Shown piece by piece: positions 7,464 to 15,700 of a stretch of 45,817 bases of DNA (position 1 is its first letter; each line of letters opens with the position of its first letter). A program made the position numbers and the translations under genes. The stretch covers positions 1 through 45,817 of the forward strand of contig JAUWYA010000004.1 in the NCBI GenBank assembly GCA_030616085.1, in the 5' to 3' direction. The DNA is from Candidatus Nealsoniibacteriota bacterium (lineage in GTDB: Bacteria; Patescibacteriota; Minisyncoccia; Minisyncoccales; GWA2-38-27). A model generated the notes under the pieces. That model saw only the letters and a list, made by a program, of their open reading frames with translations. It was not told the origin of the DNA and ran no database searches.

Positions 7464-7985
7464 TTACTCAACATAAATTAGGCCTGCTTTATTTACAATA
7501 AGATTTATGTTTTTGCTTAAATCGTTTAAAATGGCGATATTGATTGTAATACTATTAGTACTTATGCTACTACCCCCTGGATTCATAAAAAAAACCTCTA
7601 GGTCTGGTGGAAAAAAAAATATAGATATTAAGCTTGCAGGACTTATACTATTAATTTCTATTCCATTCTCTAAAAAAATATCTTCTCCGACTTTTTCTGA
7701 AGGATTATCATATATACCGTCTGAATCCAGATCAACAAATATAGTATAAGAGGTGCCAGGCGACAAACTAATTCCATAACCTCCCCCCGGAATTTCTCCT
7801 TCAAACTCTTCTGCCGACATTGCCATTTCCCGAACTGTCCTTATGTCCTGAGCTAATTTAAAAGCTGAACGCTGAAGAGCAAGTTGCTGCTTGGCAGAAT
7901 AATAATTAGGAAGAATTATTAATGATAAAACAACAATAATCAATATTGTTACTAAAGATTCAACTAAAGTGAAAGCTTTTGTCAT
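7464..7985 (-). CDS. Minor type IV pilin (GspH/FimT-like)
   Basis: The 173-aa prepilin has leader MTKA before FTLVESLVTILIIVVLSLI, with Glu at +5. LALQRSAFKLAQDIRTVREMAMSAEE after the helix matches the GspH/FimT minor-pilin pattern. There is a beta-rich C-terminal part with SYTIFVDLDSDGIYD. The start at 7985 overlaps the pilD stop in an ATGA junction, which indicates translational coupling and argues against the longer frame. Confidence 0.82.
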   Translation of the reverse strand: MTKAFTLVESLVTILIIVVLSLIILPNYYSAKQQLALQRSAFKLAQDIRTVREMAMSAEEFEGEIPGGGYGISLSPGTSYTIFVDLDSDGIYDNPSEKVGEDIFLENGIEINSISPASLISIFFFPPDLEVFFMNPGGSSISTNSITINIAILNDLSKNINLIVNKAGLIYVE

Positions 7986-8797
7986 ATGAATAAGTTCCAA
8001 TACCAATTAATAATTGCTTCTCCCAGAAACAAGGCAGTAAATGTGCCAATAACTAAAAATGGTCCGAATGGAACTTCGCTTTTCATTGTCTTTCTTTTTG
8101 CCAAAATCAATCCTATTCCTATTATAGCACCAATTAGAAAACTAAGAAACAAGGCAACTAAAATATATGGAAAGCCAAGCAAAAGACCCATAAGAAAAGC
8201 CAACTTTATATCTCCTATTCCCATCCATTTGCCTTGAGATACCAGAACAATAAATAAAAAAAATGCTGATGCGCCAATAGCGCTTAAAATTAAAGAATTG
8301 AAAATTGAAAATTGATTGAAAATTAGAAATTGAAAATTGAAAATTAGAGCTATAATAATTGCTGGGAAAACTACTTTGTCTGGGATAATGAAGTGTTTTA
8401 AATCATAGACGAAAATTACAATCAAGAAAGAAGAAATCAAAATCCAAAATCCAAATGCCAAATCAAATCCAAAATCCAAATGCCAAAATATTAAGACAAA
8501 TAAAATAGCCGTAGCTAATTCTACTAAAGGATACTGCCAGGAGATTCTTTTCTGACAGTAGCGGCATTTTCCTCTTAAAAACAAAAAACTAAAAACAGGA
8601 ATTAAATCCTGCCAAGATAAAGTATGTTTGCAATAAGGACAATAAGATTTACCCCGTAGGAAGCCGAAAGCTTTCCTTTGGGGTCGTCCTTGTGAGAATG
8701 AAGTTATTCCTCCCTTGTTTCTCATTTCCATCCTATAAATCACGCAATTCAAAAAACTCCCAATTATCAAACCAAAAAGGAAAACAAATAAATTCAT
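7982..8797 (-). CDS. pilD: Prepilin peptidase / N-methyltransferase PilD with in-frame insertions
   Basis: PilD cleaves prepilin leaders and methylates the new N-terminus in the inner membrane. Seen here are the zinc motif C53-x2-C56 and C78-x2-C81 and the two catalytic aspartates, D132 (VIFVYDLKHFIIPD) and D196 (MGIGDIKLAF). Eight or so TM helices fit the family. Three stretches look like in-frame repeat insertions. Residues about 30-46 come from a hairpin at 8652-8683, residues about 103-120 (HLDFGFDLAFGFWIL) from a CCAAATGCC array, and residues about 151-167 (FNFQFLIFNQFSIFNS) from an AATTGAAAATTG array. All spare the catalytic motifs. Its substrates are the pilins encoded on both sides. 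Confidence 0.92.
   Translation of the reverse strand: MNLFVFLFGLIIGSFLNCVIYRMEMRNKGGITSFSQGRPQRKAFGFLRGKSYCPYCKHTLSWQDLIPVFSFLFLRGKCRYCQKRISWQYPLVELATAILFVLIFWHLDFGFDLAFGFWILISSFLIVIFVYDLKHFIIPDKVVFPAIIIALIFNFQFLIFNQFSIFNSLILSAIGASAFFLFIVLVSQGKWMGIGDIKLAFLMGLLLGFPYILVALFLSFLIGAIIGIGLILAKRKTMKSEVPFGPFLVIGTFTALFLGEAIINWYWNLFI
8296..8347 (-). repeat. AATTGAAAATTG array inside pilD
   Basis: Tandem imperfect AATTGAAA/AATTAGAA units encode a Phe/Asn/Ile-rich hydrophobic stretch within a loop or helix of PilD without changing frame. Confidence 0.7.
8437..8491 (-). repeat. AAATCCAAATGCC array inside pilD
   Basis: Two near-identical copies of AAATCCAAAATCCAAATGCC lie in tandem and match the intergenic arrays at 2253-2373 and 34765-34890. 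On the pilD strand they read GGCATTTGGATTTTGG and encode FWHLDFGFDLAFGFWIL in frame. Confidence 0.7.
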
Positions 8798-8812
8798 AAA
8801 AATTCCAAAAAA

Positions 8813-9370
8813 TCAGGGGCAAGTGATGGCTGTTAATTCTTCTCTGCAATCGCTAGCTGTTAATTCAATCTCCCGGCCAGCTCCTTCTGAATCAACGCAC
8901 CAGCAATTTCCCAAATTCAAACTGGAAATAACTGCATAACCTGCCTCATCATCCTTACACCCGATAATTCCTTCAGAACCGTTATGTTCTGTAATATAAT
9001 CTTTAATCCGGCCAAAATCGTTATCATCAGATAAAGTAATATCGCCTGGATCGCAAACTCCTTCATAGGTTTCTCTGTTATTATAATACAATTCTGCTGC
9101 GTTCCTAACTTCTCTTAAAGCTGTTTTAACCACTGCATCTTCTCCCTCTTTTTTAGCGGAACCTGTACGGACTAAAACAATAGCAACTAAAACAGCAACT
9201 ATAGCAATTACTGCTAATAATTCAATTATAGTAAACCCTGTTAGAGGTTTGCTGATTTTGTGGTTCTTTTGTGCTTTGTTAACCTCTAACGGGGTAAACC
9301 CCCCACTTTTACTAAAAGTAGGGGGTATATCTTTCTTATTCTTTTTTCCAATACAAATAAACTGAGACAT
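8813..9370 (-). CDS. Type IV pilin paralogue with invaded leader
   Basis: This 185-aa prepilin has the pilin core GFTIIELLAVIAIVAVLVAI and a C-terminal domain with NCWCVDSEGAG and paired cysteines, paralogous to the major pilin upstream. Its leader is about 43 residues, far longer than the 4-10 usual for pilins. The excess (DIPPTFSKSG and FTPLEVNKAQKNHKISKPLTG) is encoded by two hairpin repeats, one at 9300-9325 and one at 9236-9294. The first GFT (GFTPLEV) is a target-duplication copy. The actual peptidase site is predicted before FTIIELL. The start codon is uncertain because of the insertions. Confidence 0.83.
   Translation of the reverse strand: MSQFICIGKKNKKDIPPTFSKSGGFTPLEVNKAQKNHKISKPLTGFTIIELLAVIAIVAVLVAIVLVRTGSAKKEGEDAVVKTALREVRNAAELYYNNRETYEGVCDPGDITLSDDNDFGRIKDYITEHNGSEGIIGCKDDEAGYAVISSLNLGNCWCVDSEGAGREIELTASDCREELTAITCP
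9236..9294. mobile_element. 59-bp CCCC/TGTTAGA inverted-repeat insertion in pilin leader
   Basis: Arms CCCTGTTAGAGGTT (9236-9249) and AACCTCTAACGGGG (9281-9294) are inverted repeats of the CCCCGTTAGA family. TAAA flanks both ends (9232-9235 and 9295-9298). The insertion is in frame and duplicates the pilin GFT codons. Confidence 0.65.
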
Positions 9371-9404
9371 TAAAGGTCTGAAAAACTTAACTAAATATTA
9401 GTTA

Positions 9405-9851
9405 TTATGGACAAGCAGTTAGAAGAAAAGTAGCATCACAAACGTCGGTCGCCGTTAGCATATTTTGTGAAGTTCCTTGTGAGTCAACACACCACTGTTG
9501 ATCAGCAGCATCATTTATAGGAGAACAAGCTGCCCATTCAGTAGCACTATCATTGCAGATAGCGGTTTGTCCATTATCAGCAATCCCAGCTTCAGCTCTT
9601 ACCCAATCATCGTTATTAGGACCAGCACAAAAACTCTCAGCAGGAGTCCCGGCAGTATTGTCATAATTACTCTGATGATCCATAGCCCACAATTCAGCTG
9701 ATGACCTTAAGCCTGACAAATCCGCTTTGATTGCTACATCCCTTGCCTTGTTCCTGGCTGAACCTAATGAAACCAAAACAATTGAAGCAAGAATTCCAAT
9801 AATAGCAATTACTACTAATAATTCAATCAATGTAAAACCTTTCTTTTTCAT
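9405..9851 (-). CDS. pilA: Major type IV pilin
   Basis: The 148-aa prepilin has a minimal leader MKKKG and a canonical helix [19 protein letters not shown], with Glu at +5, then [20 protein letters not shown]. The C-terminal globular part contains several cysteines ([25 protein letters not shown] at the very end), likely disulfide-bonded. The clean leader, own extended -10 promoter and position between the assembly genes and pilD make it the best candidate for the main filament subunit. The second pilin follows directly and shares the C-terminal pattern. Confidence 0.88.
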   Translation of the reverse strand: MKKKGFTLIELLVVIAIIGILASIVLVSLGSARNKARDVAIKADLSGLRSSAELWAMDHQSNYDNTAGTPAESFCAGPNNDDWVRAEAGIADNGQTAICNDSATEWAACSPINDAADQQWCVDSQGTSQNMLTATDVCDATFLLTACP

Positions 9852-9918
9852 AAATATTTACGATTTATTTTTAAATTAGAACACTCGACCTTTTGGTTTT
9901 TTTAACAACCTTTGTATA

Positions 9919-9945
9919 ATTATACCATACTTAAAAAGAAGCAAC
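9919..9945 (-). promoter_or_regulatory. Extended -10 promoter of the major pilin
   Basis: On the minus strand TATGGTATAAT gives a perfect TATAAT (9924-9919) with an upstream TG in the extended -10 position. No -35 stands at ideal spacing. Transcription would start about 60 nt before the pilin ATG. Confidence 0.6.
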
Positions 9946-10039
9946 CTGTGGAAAACCCTAATTCAAGATTATATATTTAATTTAAGATTATATATATCTA
10001 TACAATAGCGAATCAAGGTTCTCACCAAAGATGAGGTTC

Positions 10040-11245
10040 TTATATCCCTCCCATTGAGTAAAGAGGCAATAAAACTGCTCCCATCAAACCAGCCACTACT
10101 CCTCCTAAAATAATAATAAAAATTGGTTCAAGAAGTCGGACAAAATTATCTAAGCTTCTATCTACGTCTTTTTGATAAAAGTCCACTACATTCATTAAAG
10201 AGCTGTCTAAACTACCTGTTTTTTCGCCCACTGTTATCATTTGATAAAAAAGAGGAAAAACAAGAGAAGGATATTTTTCCAAGACAGAACTTATTGTTTC
10301 TCCTTTTTTAACTTGATCCCGGGTTTCAAAAAGAAGTTCTTTATAAAGGTCGTTGTTTACAATCTCGCCAGTAATTTGCAATGCCTGGGATATAGAAACA
10401 CCTCCTGAAATTAAAGTAGAAAGGTTTAAAGCGCATCGGCCAAGATAAAGTTTTTTTAAAAAGTTTCCCAATATGGGCAATTTTAATAAATTTCTGTCAA
10501 AAAACTTTTTTCCTGTTTCACTTTTTACAAACTGATAAAGCCCGGCCACTAATCCAATTAAAACTATAAGTGCAGCCCACCATCGTTTTTTCAAAAATTC
10601 TGAAACTGCCATCACTATGCGAGTAGCCAAAGGAAACTCCTGGCCAGTTCCCTTTAAAACCTCAGAAAGTTGAGGAATAACATAAACCATTATTAAAACA
10701 ACTACTCCTATAAAAACAACTAAAATAAAAATTGGATAGACCATTGCTCCTCTTATCTTTGAACGGAAAGCATATTCTTTTTCTAAATAATCAGCTAAAT
10801 ACAAAAAAATATCGCTAAGCTTGCCAGAGGCCTCTCCAGATCTAACCATGCTGATATAAAAAGGAGTGAAAAGTTTTGGATAAATAGAAAGAGATTTAGA
10901 AAGAGATGTTCCACCTTCTATTTCTCCAGCAAGTTTTAAGATTTTTTCTCTGAAAATAGATTTTCTTGTCTGTTTGGCAATGGCTCGAAAACTCTCAACT
11001 ATTGGCACATTAGATTTGAACATAATTGATATTTGCCTAGAAAAAAGCACAATATCTTTTTTGCTAACTCTTTCAATAAATTTCAATTTTTTAGCATAAA
11101 AAGGAGCACGCGTTGTCTCCTCCAAAGCAGTTACATAAAACCCATGAGTTTTTAAAACATTAAAAGCAGCTTCTCTGTTAGAAGCCTCAACCACGCCCGA
11201 CTGAATTTCTCCTGTTTTGCTTCTAGCTTGATAATTAAACTTCAT
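10040..11245 (-). CDS. pilC: Type IV pilus inner-membrane platform protein PilC
   Basis: PilC (GspF family) is the membrane platform against which PilB and PilT work. The 401-aa protein has two GspF domains, about residues 65-190 and 268-390. Each has the TM segments expected: VYPIFILVVFIGVVVLIMVYV and WWAALIVLIGLVAGL in the middle and PIFIIILGGVVAGLMGAVLL at the end. The N-terminal FNYQARSKTGEIQSGVVEA is typical, as is GEASGKLSDIFLYLADYLE with its repeat-domain counterpart GEKTGSLDSSLMNVVDFYQ. It is the last gene of the assembly operon before the pilin promoter. Confidence 0.95.
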   Translation of the reverse strand: MKFNYQARSKTGEIQSGVVEASNREAAFNVLKTHGFYVTALEETTRAPFYAKKLKFIERVSKKDIVLFSRQISIMFKSNVPIVESFRAIAKQTRKSIFREKILKLAGEIEGGTSLSKSLSIYPKLFTPFYISMVRSGEASGKLSDIFLYLADYLEKEYAFRSKIRGAMVYPIFILVVFIGVVVLIMVYVIPQLSEVLKGTGQEFPLATRIVMAVSEFLKKRWWAALIVLIGLVAGLYQFVKSETGKKFFDRNLLKLPILGNFLKKLYLGRCALNLSTLISGGVSISQALQITGEIVNNDLYKELLFETRDQVKKGETISSVLEKYPSLVFPLFYQMITVGEKTGSLDSSLMNVVDFYQKDVDRSLDNFVRLLEPIFIIILGGVVAGLMGAVLLPLYSMGGI

Positions 11246-11260
11246 AGCAATGCAATATCG

Positions 11261-11283
11261 TTGTCGGTATCGGATACCGACAA
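11261..11283. repeat. GTCGGTATCGGATACCGAC palindrome, copy 1
   Basis: A 19-bp core with 9-bp perfect arms, extended by TT/AA to 11-bp arms, lies between pilT and pilC. Two more copies lie at 27165-27183 and 44772-44790. Confidence 0.85.
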
Positions 11284-11288
11284 TACCC

Positions 11289-12356
11289 TTACCTCCTCAC
11301 TAAATTCCTTAATTCTGCAGGATTCAAGGAATAATTCTGAGCAACCTCCAAAGCAATCTCTTTTGACCTAACTAAATTAGCCAAGTATCTATTTAAAGAA
11401 ATCATTCCTATTTCAGCTGATGTCTCAATAACCATAGGTATTTCGTGAATTTTATTCTCCCTAATCAAATTAGCAACAGCCGGAGTATTAAGCATTATCT
11501 CGCAAGCAGGTATTAGTCCTCCTTTAATTCTTGGCACTAATCTTTGAGAAAGCACACCAAGCAAAGAGCCTGAAAGCTGAGCCCGAATCTGTGCCTGCTG
11601 AGAGCCAGGAAAAGTATCCACAATCCTATGGATGGTCTGAGCAGCTGAATTAGTATGCAAAGTAGCTAAAACCAAATGCCCTGTCTCAGCTGCAGTAATA
11701 GCAGTGCCTATTGTTTCAGGATCTCTCATCTCTCCCACCATAATTACATCTGGATCTTGGCGAAAAGTAGATTTTAGAGCTTTGGCAAAACTTAAAGTAT
11801 CTGAATTAAGCTCTCTTTGGTCAATAATTGACCTATCATCTTCAAAAATATATTCAATAGGGTCTTCAATTGTAATTATATGAACAGCCCTAGTATGATT
11901 TATTTCATCAATCAAAGCAGCTAAAGTTGTGGATTTGCCCTGGCTGGAAGGACCGGTGATTAAAACAAATCCCTGAGAGGACCGGATAAATTCATGCAAA
12001 ATCGGAGCAAGATTTAATTCTTCAATAGTGGAGATTTTACTTGGAATTAAACGAAGAGCAGAAGAAATATTTCCTCTCTGAAAGAAAATATTAACTCTAA
12101 ATCTTGCCTCGTTATTAAAGCTATAAGAAAAATCAATTTCTTTTTCTATAAGAAATTTCTCCTGCTGCTTCTCGTTCAATAATGCAAAAGCCAATCCTTT
12201 GCAATCTTCTGAAGAAAGTTCTTTCCTTCTAACTAAAGGGACTAATCTTCCCCCTATCCGTAAAACTGGAGGATGGCCTATTGAAATATGAAGATCAGAG
12301 GCCTTCTGGGATAATGTGATTTCTAATAGATCTTTTAAAATGGGAGAATAATTCAT
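11289..12356 (-). CDS. pilT: Pilus retraction ATPase PilT
   Basis: PilT powers pilus disassembly and twitching. The 355-aa protein has Walker A GPSSQGKS (residues 135-142), acidic motifs around ITIEDPIEYIF and DVIMVGEMRD, and the His box TGHLVLATLHTN. It also has the PilT-specific C-terminal stretch PAVANLIRENKIHEIP. Walker A still fits GxxxxGKS, but SQ replaces the usual GS. The absence of the tetracysteine zinc motif separates it from PilB. The start overlaps the response-regulator stop by 4 nt. Confidence 0.95.
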   Translation of the reverse strand: MNYSPILKDLLEITLSQKASDLHISIGHPPVLRIGGRLVPLVRRKELSSEDCKGLAFALLNEKQQEKFLIEKEIDFSYSFNNEARFRVNIFFQRGNISSALRLIPSKISTIEELNLAPILHEFIRSSQGFVLITGPSSQGKSTTLAALIDEINHTRAVHIITIEDPIEYIFEDDRSIIDQRELNSDTLSFAKALKSTFRQDPDVIMVGEMRDPETIGTAITAAETGHLVLATLHTNSAAQTIHRIVDTFPGSQQAQIRAQLSGSLLGVLSQRLVPRIKGGLIPACEIMLNTPAVANLIRENKIHEIPMVIETSAEIGMISLNRYLANLVRSKEIALEVAQNYSLNPAELRNLVRR

Positions 12357-12724
12357 AATTTGTTTAATATCTTTTTTACTTCTTCAATCACCTCGCTTGG
12401 CGTATAATGCGCTTTTACTAAATATTTCGCTGCGCCTAATTTTAATCCTTTTTCTATCTCTTCTTTTTCACCAAGATTCGAAAGAACAACTACTTTTAAA
12501 GCTTTTAATTTATCATCTCTTTCAATCCTTCTAAGAATCTCCCAACCATTAAAATTAGGCAAAACAATATCTAAAAGCAAAAGGTCGGGCAAATCTTCTT
12601 TTATTTTTTTTAATGCTTCTTTTCCATCAGTAGCTACCTGTACAGAAAATCCCGCCTCTTTTAATTTGGTGCTATAGATATCCACTAAAAATGGATCATC
12701 TTCAACTAATAAAATTGTTTTCAT
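12353..12724 (-). CDS. Single-domain response regulator
   Basis: This 123-aa CheY-like receiver has acidic pocket D9/D10, phosphoacceptor D52 (DLLLLDIVLPNFNG), S82 and K104, all in the right positions, and no output domain. It overlaps pilT by 4 nt, so it most likely controls pilus retraction or assembly by protein contact, as CheY-like proteins do in twitching systems. No histidine kinase is seen in the window, so the partner must be elsewhere. Confidence 0.92.
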   Translation of the reverse strand: MKTILLVEDDPFLVDIYSTKLKEAGFSVQVATDGKEALKKIKEDLPDLLLLDIVLPNFNGWEILRRIERDDKLKALKVVVLSNLGEKEEIEKGLKLGAAKYLVKAHYTPSEVIEEVKKILNKL

Positions 12725-12731
12725 ATGTTTG

Positions 12732-15700
12732 TTATTTCGATTTTTTATTAAGAACTCCGTTTCTTTTTCTAACTCTTCGTCTATAAATTAATAACCCTCT
12801 TACCATAAAGCAAGTTAAAAATCCTAGGCTCAAAATATTTTTCCATTTACCTTTTGAAATTACTTTAATAATATCGCTACCTTGAAATGGGCTTCCATCA
12901 ATCAACTTACCAGTAATTATTATTTCTACTTCTTCTCCTGTTTCAAGAATATCTTGAACAGCTGATTGGTCAAACTTTACCATTCGCTCCAATATATCAT
13001 TATTGTCGATATCTACTAGATATGAATTTGAATCAGTAACAAATTCATATTTGGGATTGTTTTCAGCTGGAATTTGTCCGTTTAATAATACGGTGTTGAG
13101 ATCAATTAAATTAGGGTCGTAATCTTTCGGAAGTTCTATATATACTGTAACCCATTTGCCTTTGTTTTTAAGATTTAAAGTATCAGGATTAAAATCAACA
13201 CGAGCAAGTAAAATTCCTGGCCCTATAGCAATATCGTGAGTACCACTAATTTGATGTTCTAATTCTATGCCTGGTTTTATGTCTTCCGAAATAATGGTTG
13301 AGATATAAATATCGGCTTCAGGATCAATGTAACGAGCGTAAACATCATAACTATCAGTAGTATCTTCTATTTCTTGGGCAATCTCTGGGTTTTCTTCTAA
13401 GAATTTTTGGTTATCATAAGAGGAAACTACAAAATGACAATTAGTAATATCGGGAGGGATAAATATCCACTCTGGTGCGTTTTGATTATCACCAGAAACA
13501 ATTGCTTCTTCAATTTGAATCTCGTACTCTCCGGTTTCGTAATCCATTCCGATGTGTCTGCCACCCTCACAATAAAGATGAAGATCAAGGTCAGGAGAGG
13601 TGGTTGGTTCTAAGGGTGGAAATAAAATTGGGCTTAAACTATTATTTGGAACAGTTCTCACAACTCCAGGTGGTTTTGGGGACGGTTCTGGTGTTGTATA
13701 AAGAACTACTAATAAAGAGATCGAAACAATAACAATAATTATAGAAATAATCCATAATATTTTTATTGTTATTTTTATCGCTCTTTGAGTTTTTTCTAAT
13801 CTCCATCGTGGAAAAACTTTTTTATTCAATAAAATTAACAAAAGATTTAACAAAATAATAGAAATTAGAACCTCAAAAGAAATTATTTTAATTATTCTAA
13901 TTGTCTCTCCTTTTGAGTATTTTACAGGCGTTCCGATTTCTCCTTCTCTTTCTTGTGGGTTAAAAGAAGTTGCTGTTAATTGTATTCCTTCAAAATTATT
14001 TTTGATTTTATAAAATTCTGAAGTTTTTATAGAATTTGGAACAAATATCTTTTCTAGCCATTTCTTAAAAGTCGACTTTGGTCTTAAAACAATTCCCCAA
14101 AATTTATCGTTGAAAGAATCGTAGGTTATTTCTTCAATTTTTGTTTGAATTTCATATTTATCATTAACAGTCCTATCGGTTATTGCTGAGAATTTAACTA
14201 AATTATCTAAATCCCTGTAGGTTTCATTAAATAAAGGATTTAATATGCCATCGTTAATCGATCCCTCACCGGGAATAGTTACTGTTCTGTATTGATTCCA
14301 CATCATGCCTTCTTGATATTCGATAACGCCTTCTGGAACATAGCCATATTCAGGCAATCCTTTTGTATCAACATAATACAAAATCAAATGTTTGCTAGTC
14401 AATTCTGGTAAAGATGAATCCCAGGTTTTCAAATCTCTATTTCTTGTTTCTAAAATATAATATTTTGAAGATTCATCATTTACATCATCGGTTAAATTAT
14501 ATCTAAAAACCTTATCTCCAAATTCACTTGTTTCTAAAGAGTTAATCCAATGTTCGCCGTAAGCAGATTTTGGATGAATATCATAATTTAACCATTGGAG
14601 AAATTCTTTTGTATAGGAACTCATAAAAGGCGGGTTGGTACCTTTATTGAATAATAATCCGTTATTCCAAGCTCCGCCTGCCATTAAATCCCATTTCCCC
14701 ACATTTCCCATCTTATATAAATCAGGTGTTATAGTATTTTCTGATGTTATTATTGCTCCAATAATATGTCCTATCTCATGTGCTTGCCCACCAATAAAGT
14801 CGTCTTCAGCAACTAAAATTTTGTAAGGCGGATAACCTAAGGGCTGATTATCAGGTGTCCATGTAGAGGTAAAAAGCTTTTTAGGATGGGGGTTTAATAT
14901 AGGGATATAATCTTTTTGATAAGAAGTCCCTGAATGAACAACAATAACCATATCATAATTCGCTAATTCAATTCCTTTATTTCGAGCTAAAGTTATGGCA
15001 TCTATAACAAACTCATCTTTTTTACCTAAATAGTCTTCTTCATTTTTATCTGTTTTAAACCAATTACCATTATCATCAAAAATTTCAAAATCTAAATTAA
15101 TTGTTTCAAAAGAGTTTTCTTTATGATAATCAACAACGCAATAAGTTAAGTCTTGGTAATACTCTTTACTACGACCATTTGGATAAGTTTTCTCAGGAAG
15201 AAGTTTACAGGGTTGATATTCTTCTGGATCAGATTCATGAAGAACATCGGCAGATTCAGCTAAAATCACAGCCACATTATAAGTTGGAATCGGTGGCACT
15301 TCCCAGCCACTTTCTTCCATAAAAGGGTATCCATCTTCTCCGCCAGTAAAAGTATAAGGTGTATCGCCTATTCTGTCACTTCCGGATTGGTCTTGCTCAG
15401 GTCCATTATAAAAATCAACTCCAATATAATCTGACCAGTAATTTCCTCCATCTGGATAGCCATCGTCAAAAAGATTATCACTTCCGCCGGAGACATACGC
15501 TTGGGCATAATTGTTATCTATAAAATTATTGTGATATATCCTGTTGCTCGAACAAGAACCAAGATAGATTCCAATATATTCATTTGAGGTGATATCATTC
15601 CCGACTAAATTGTTACTGTTAGAAGAAACAGCACGAATTCCATAGCCATTTGAATTCATAACAACATTACTAATAATCTTGTTGCTGTTAGAAGAATAAA

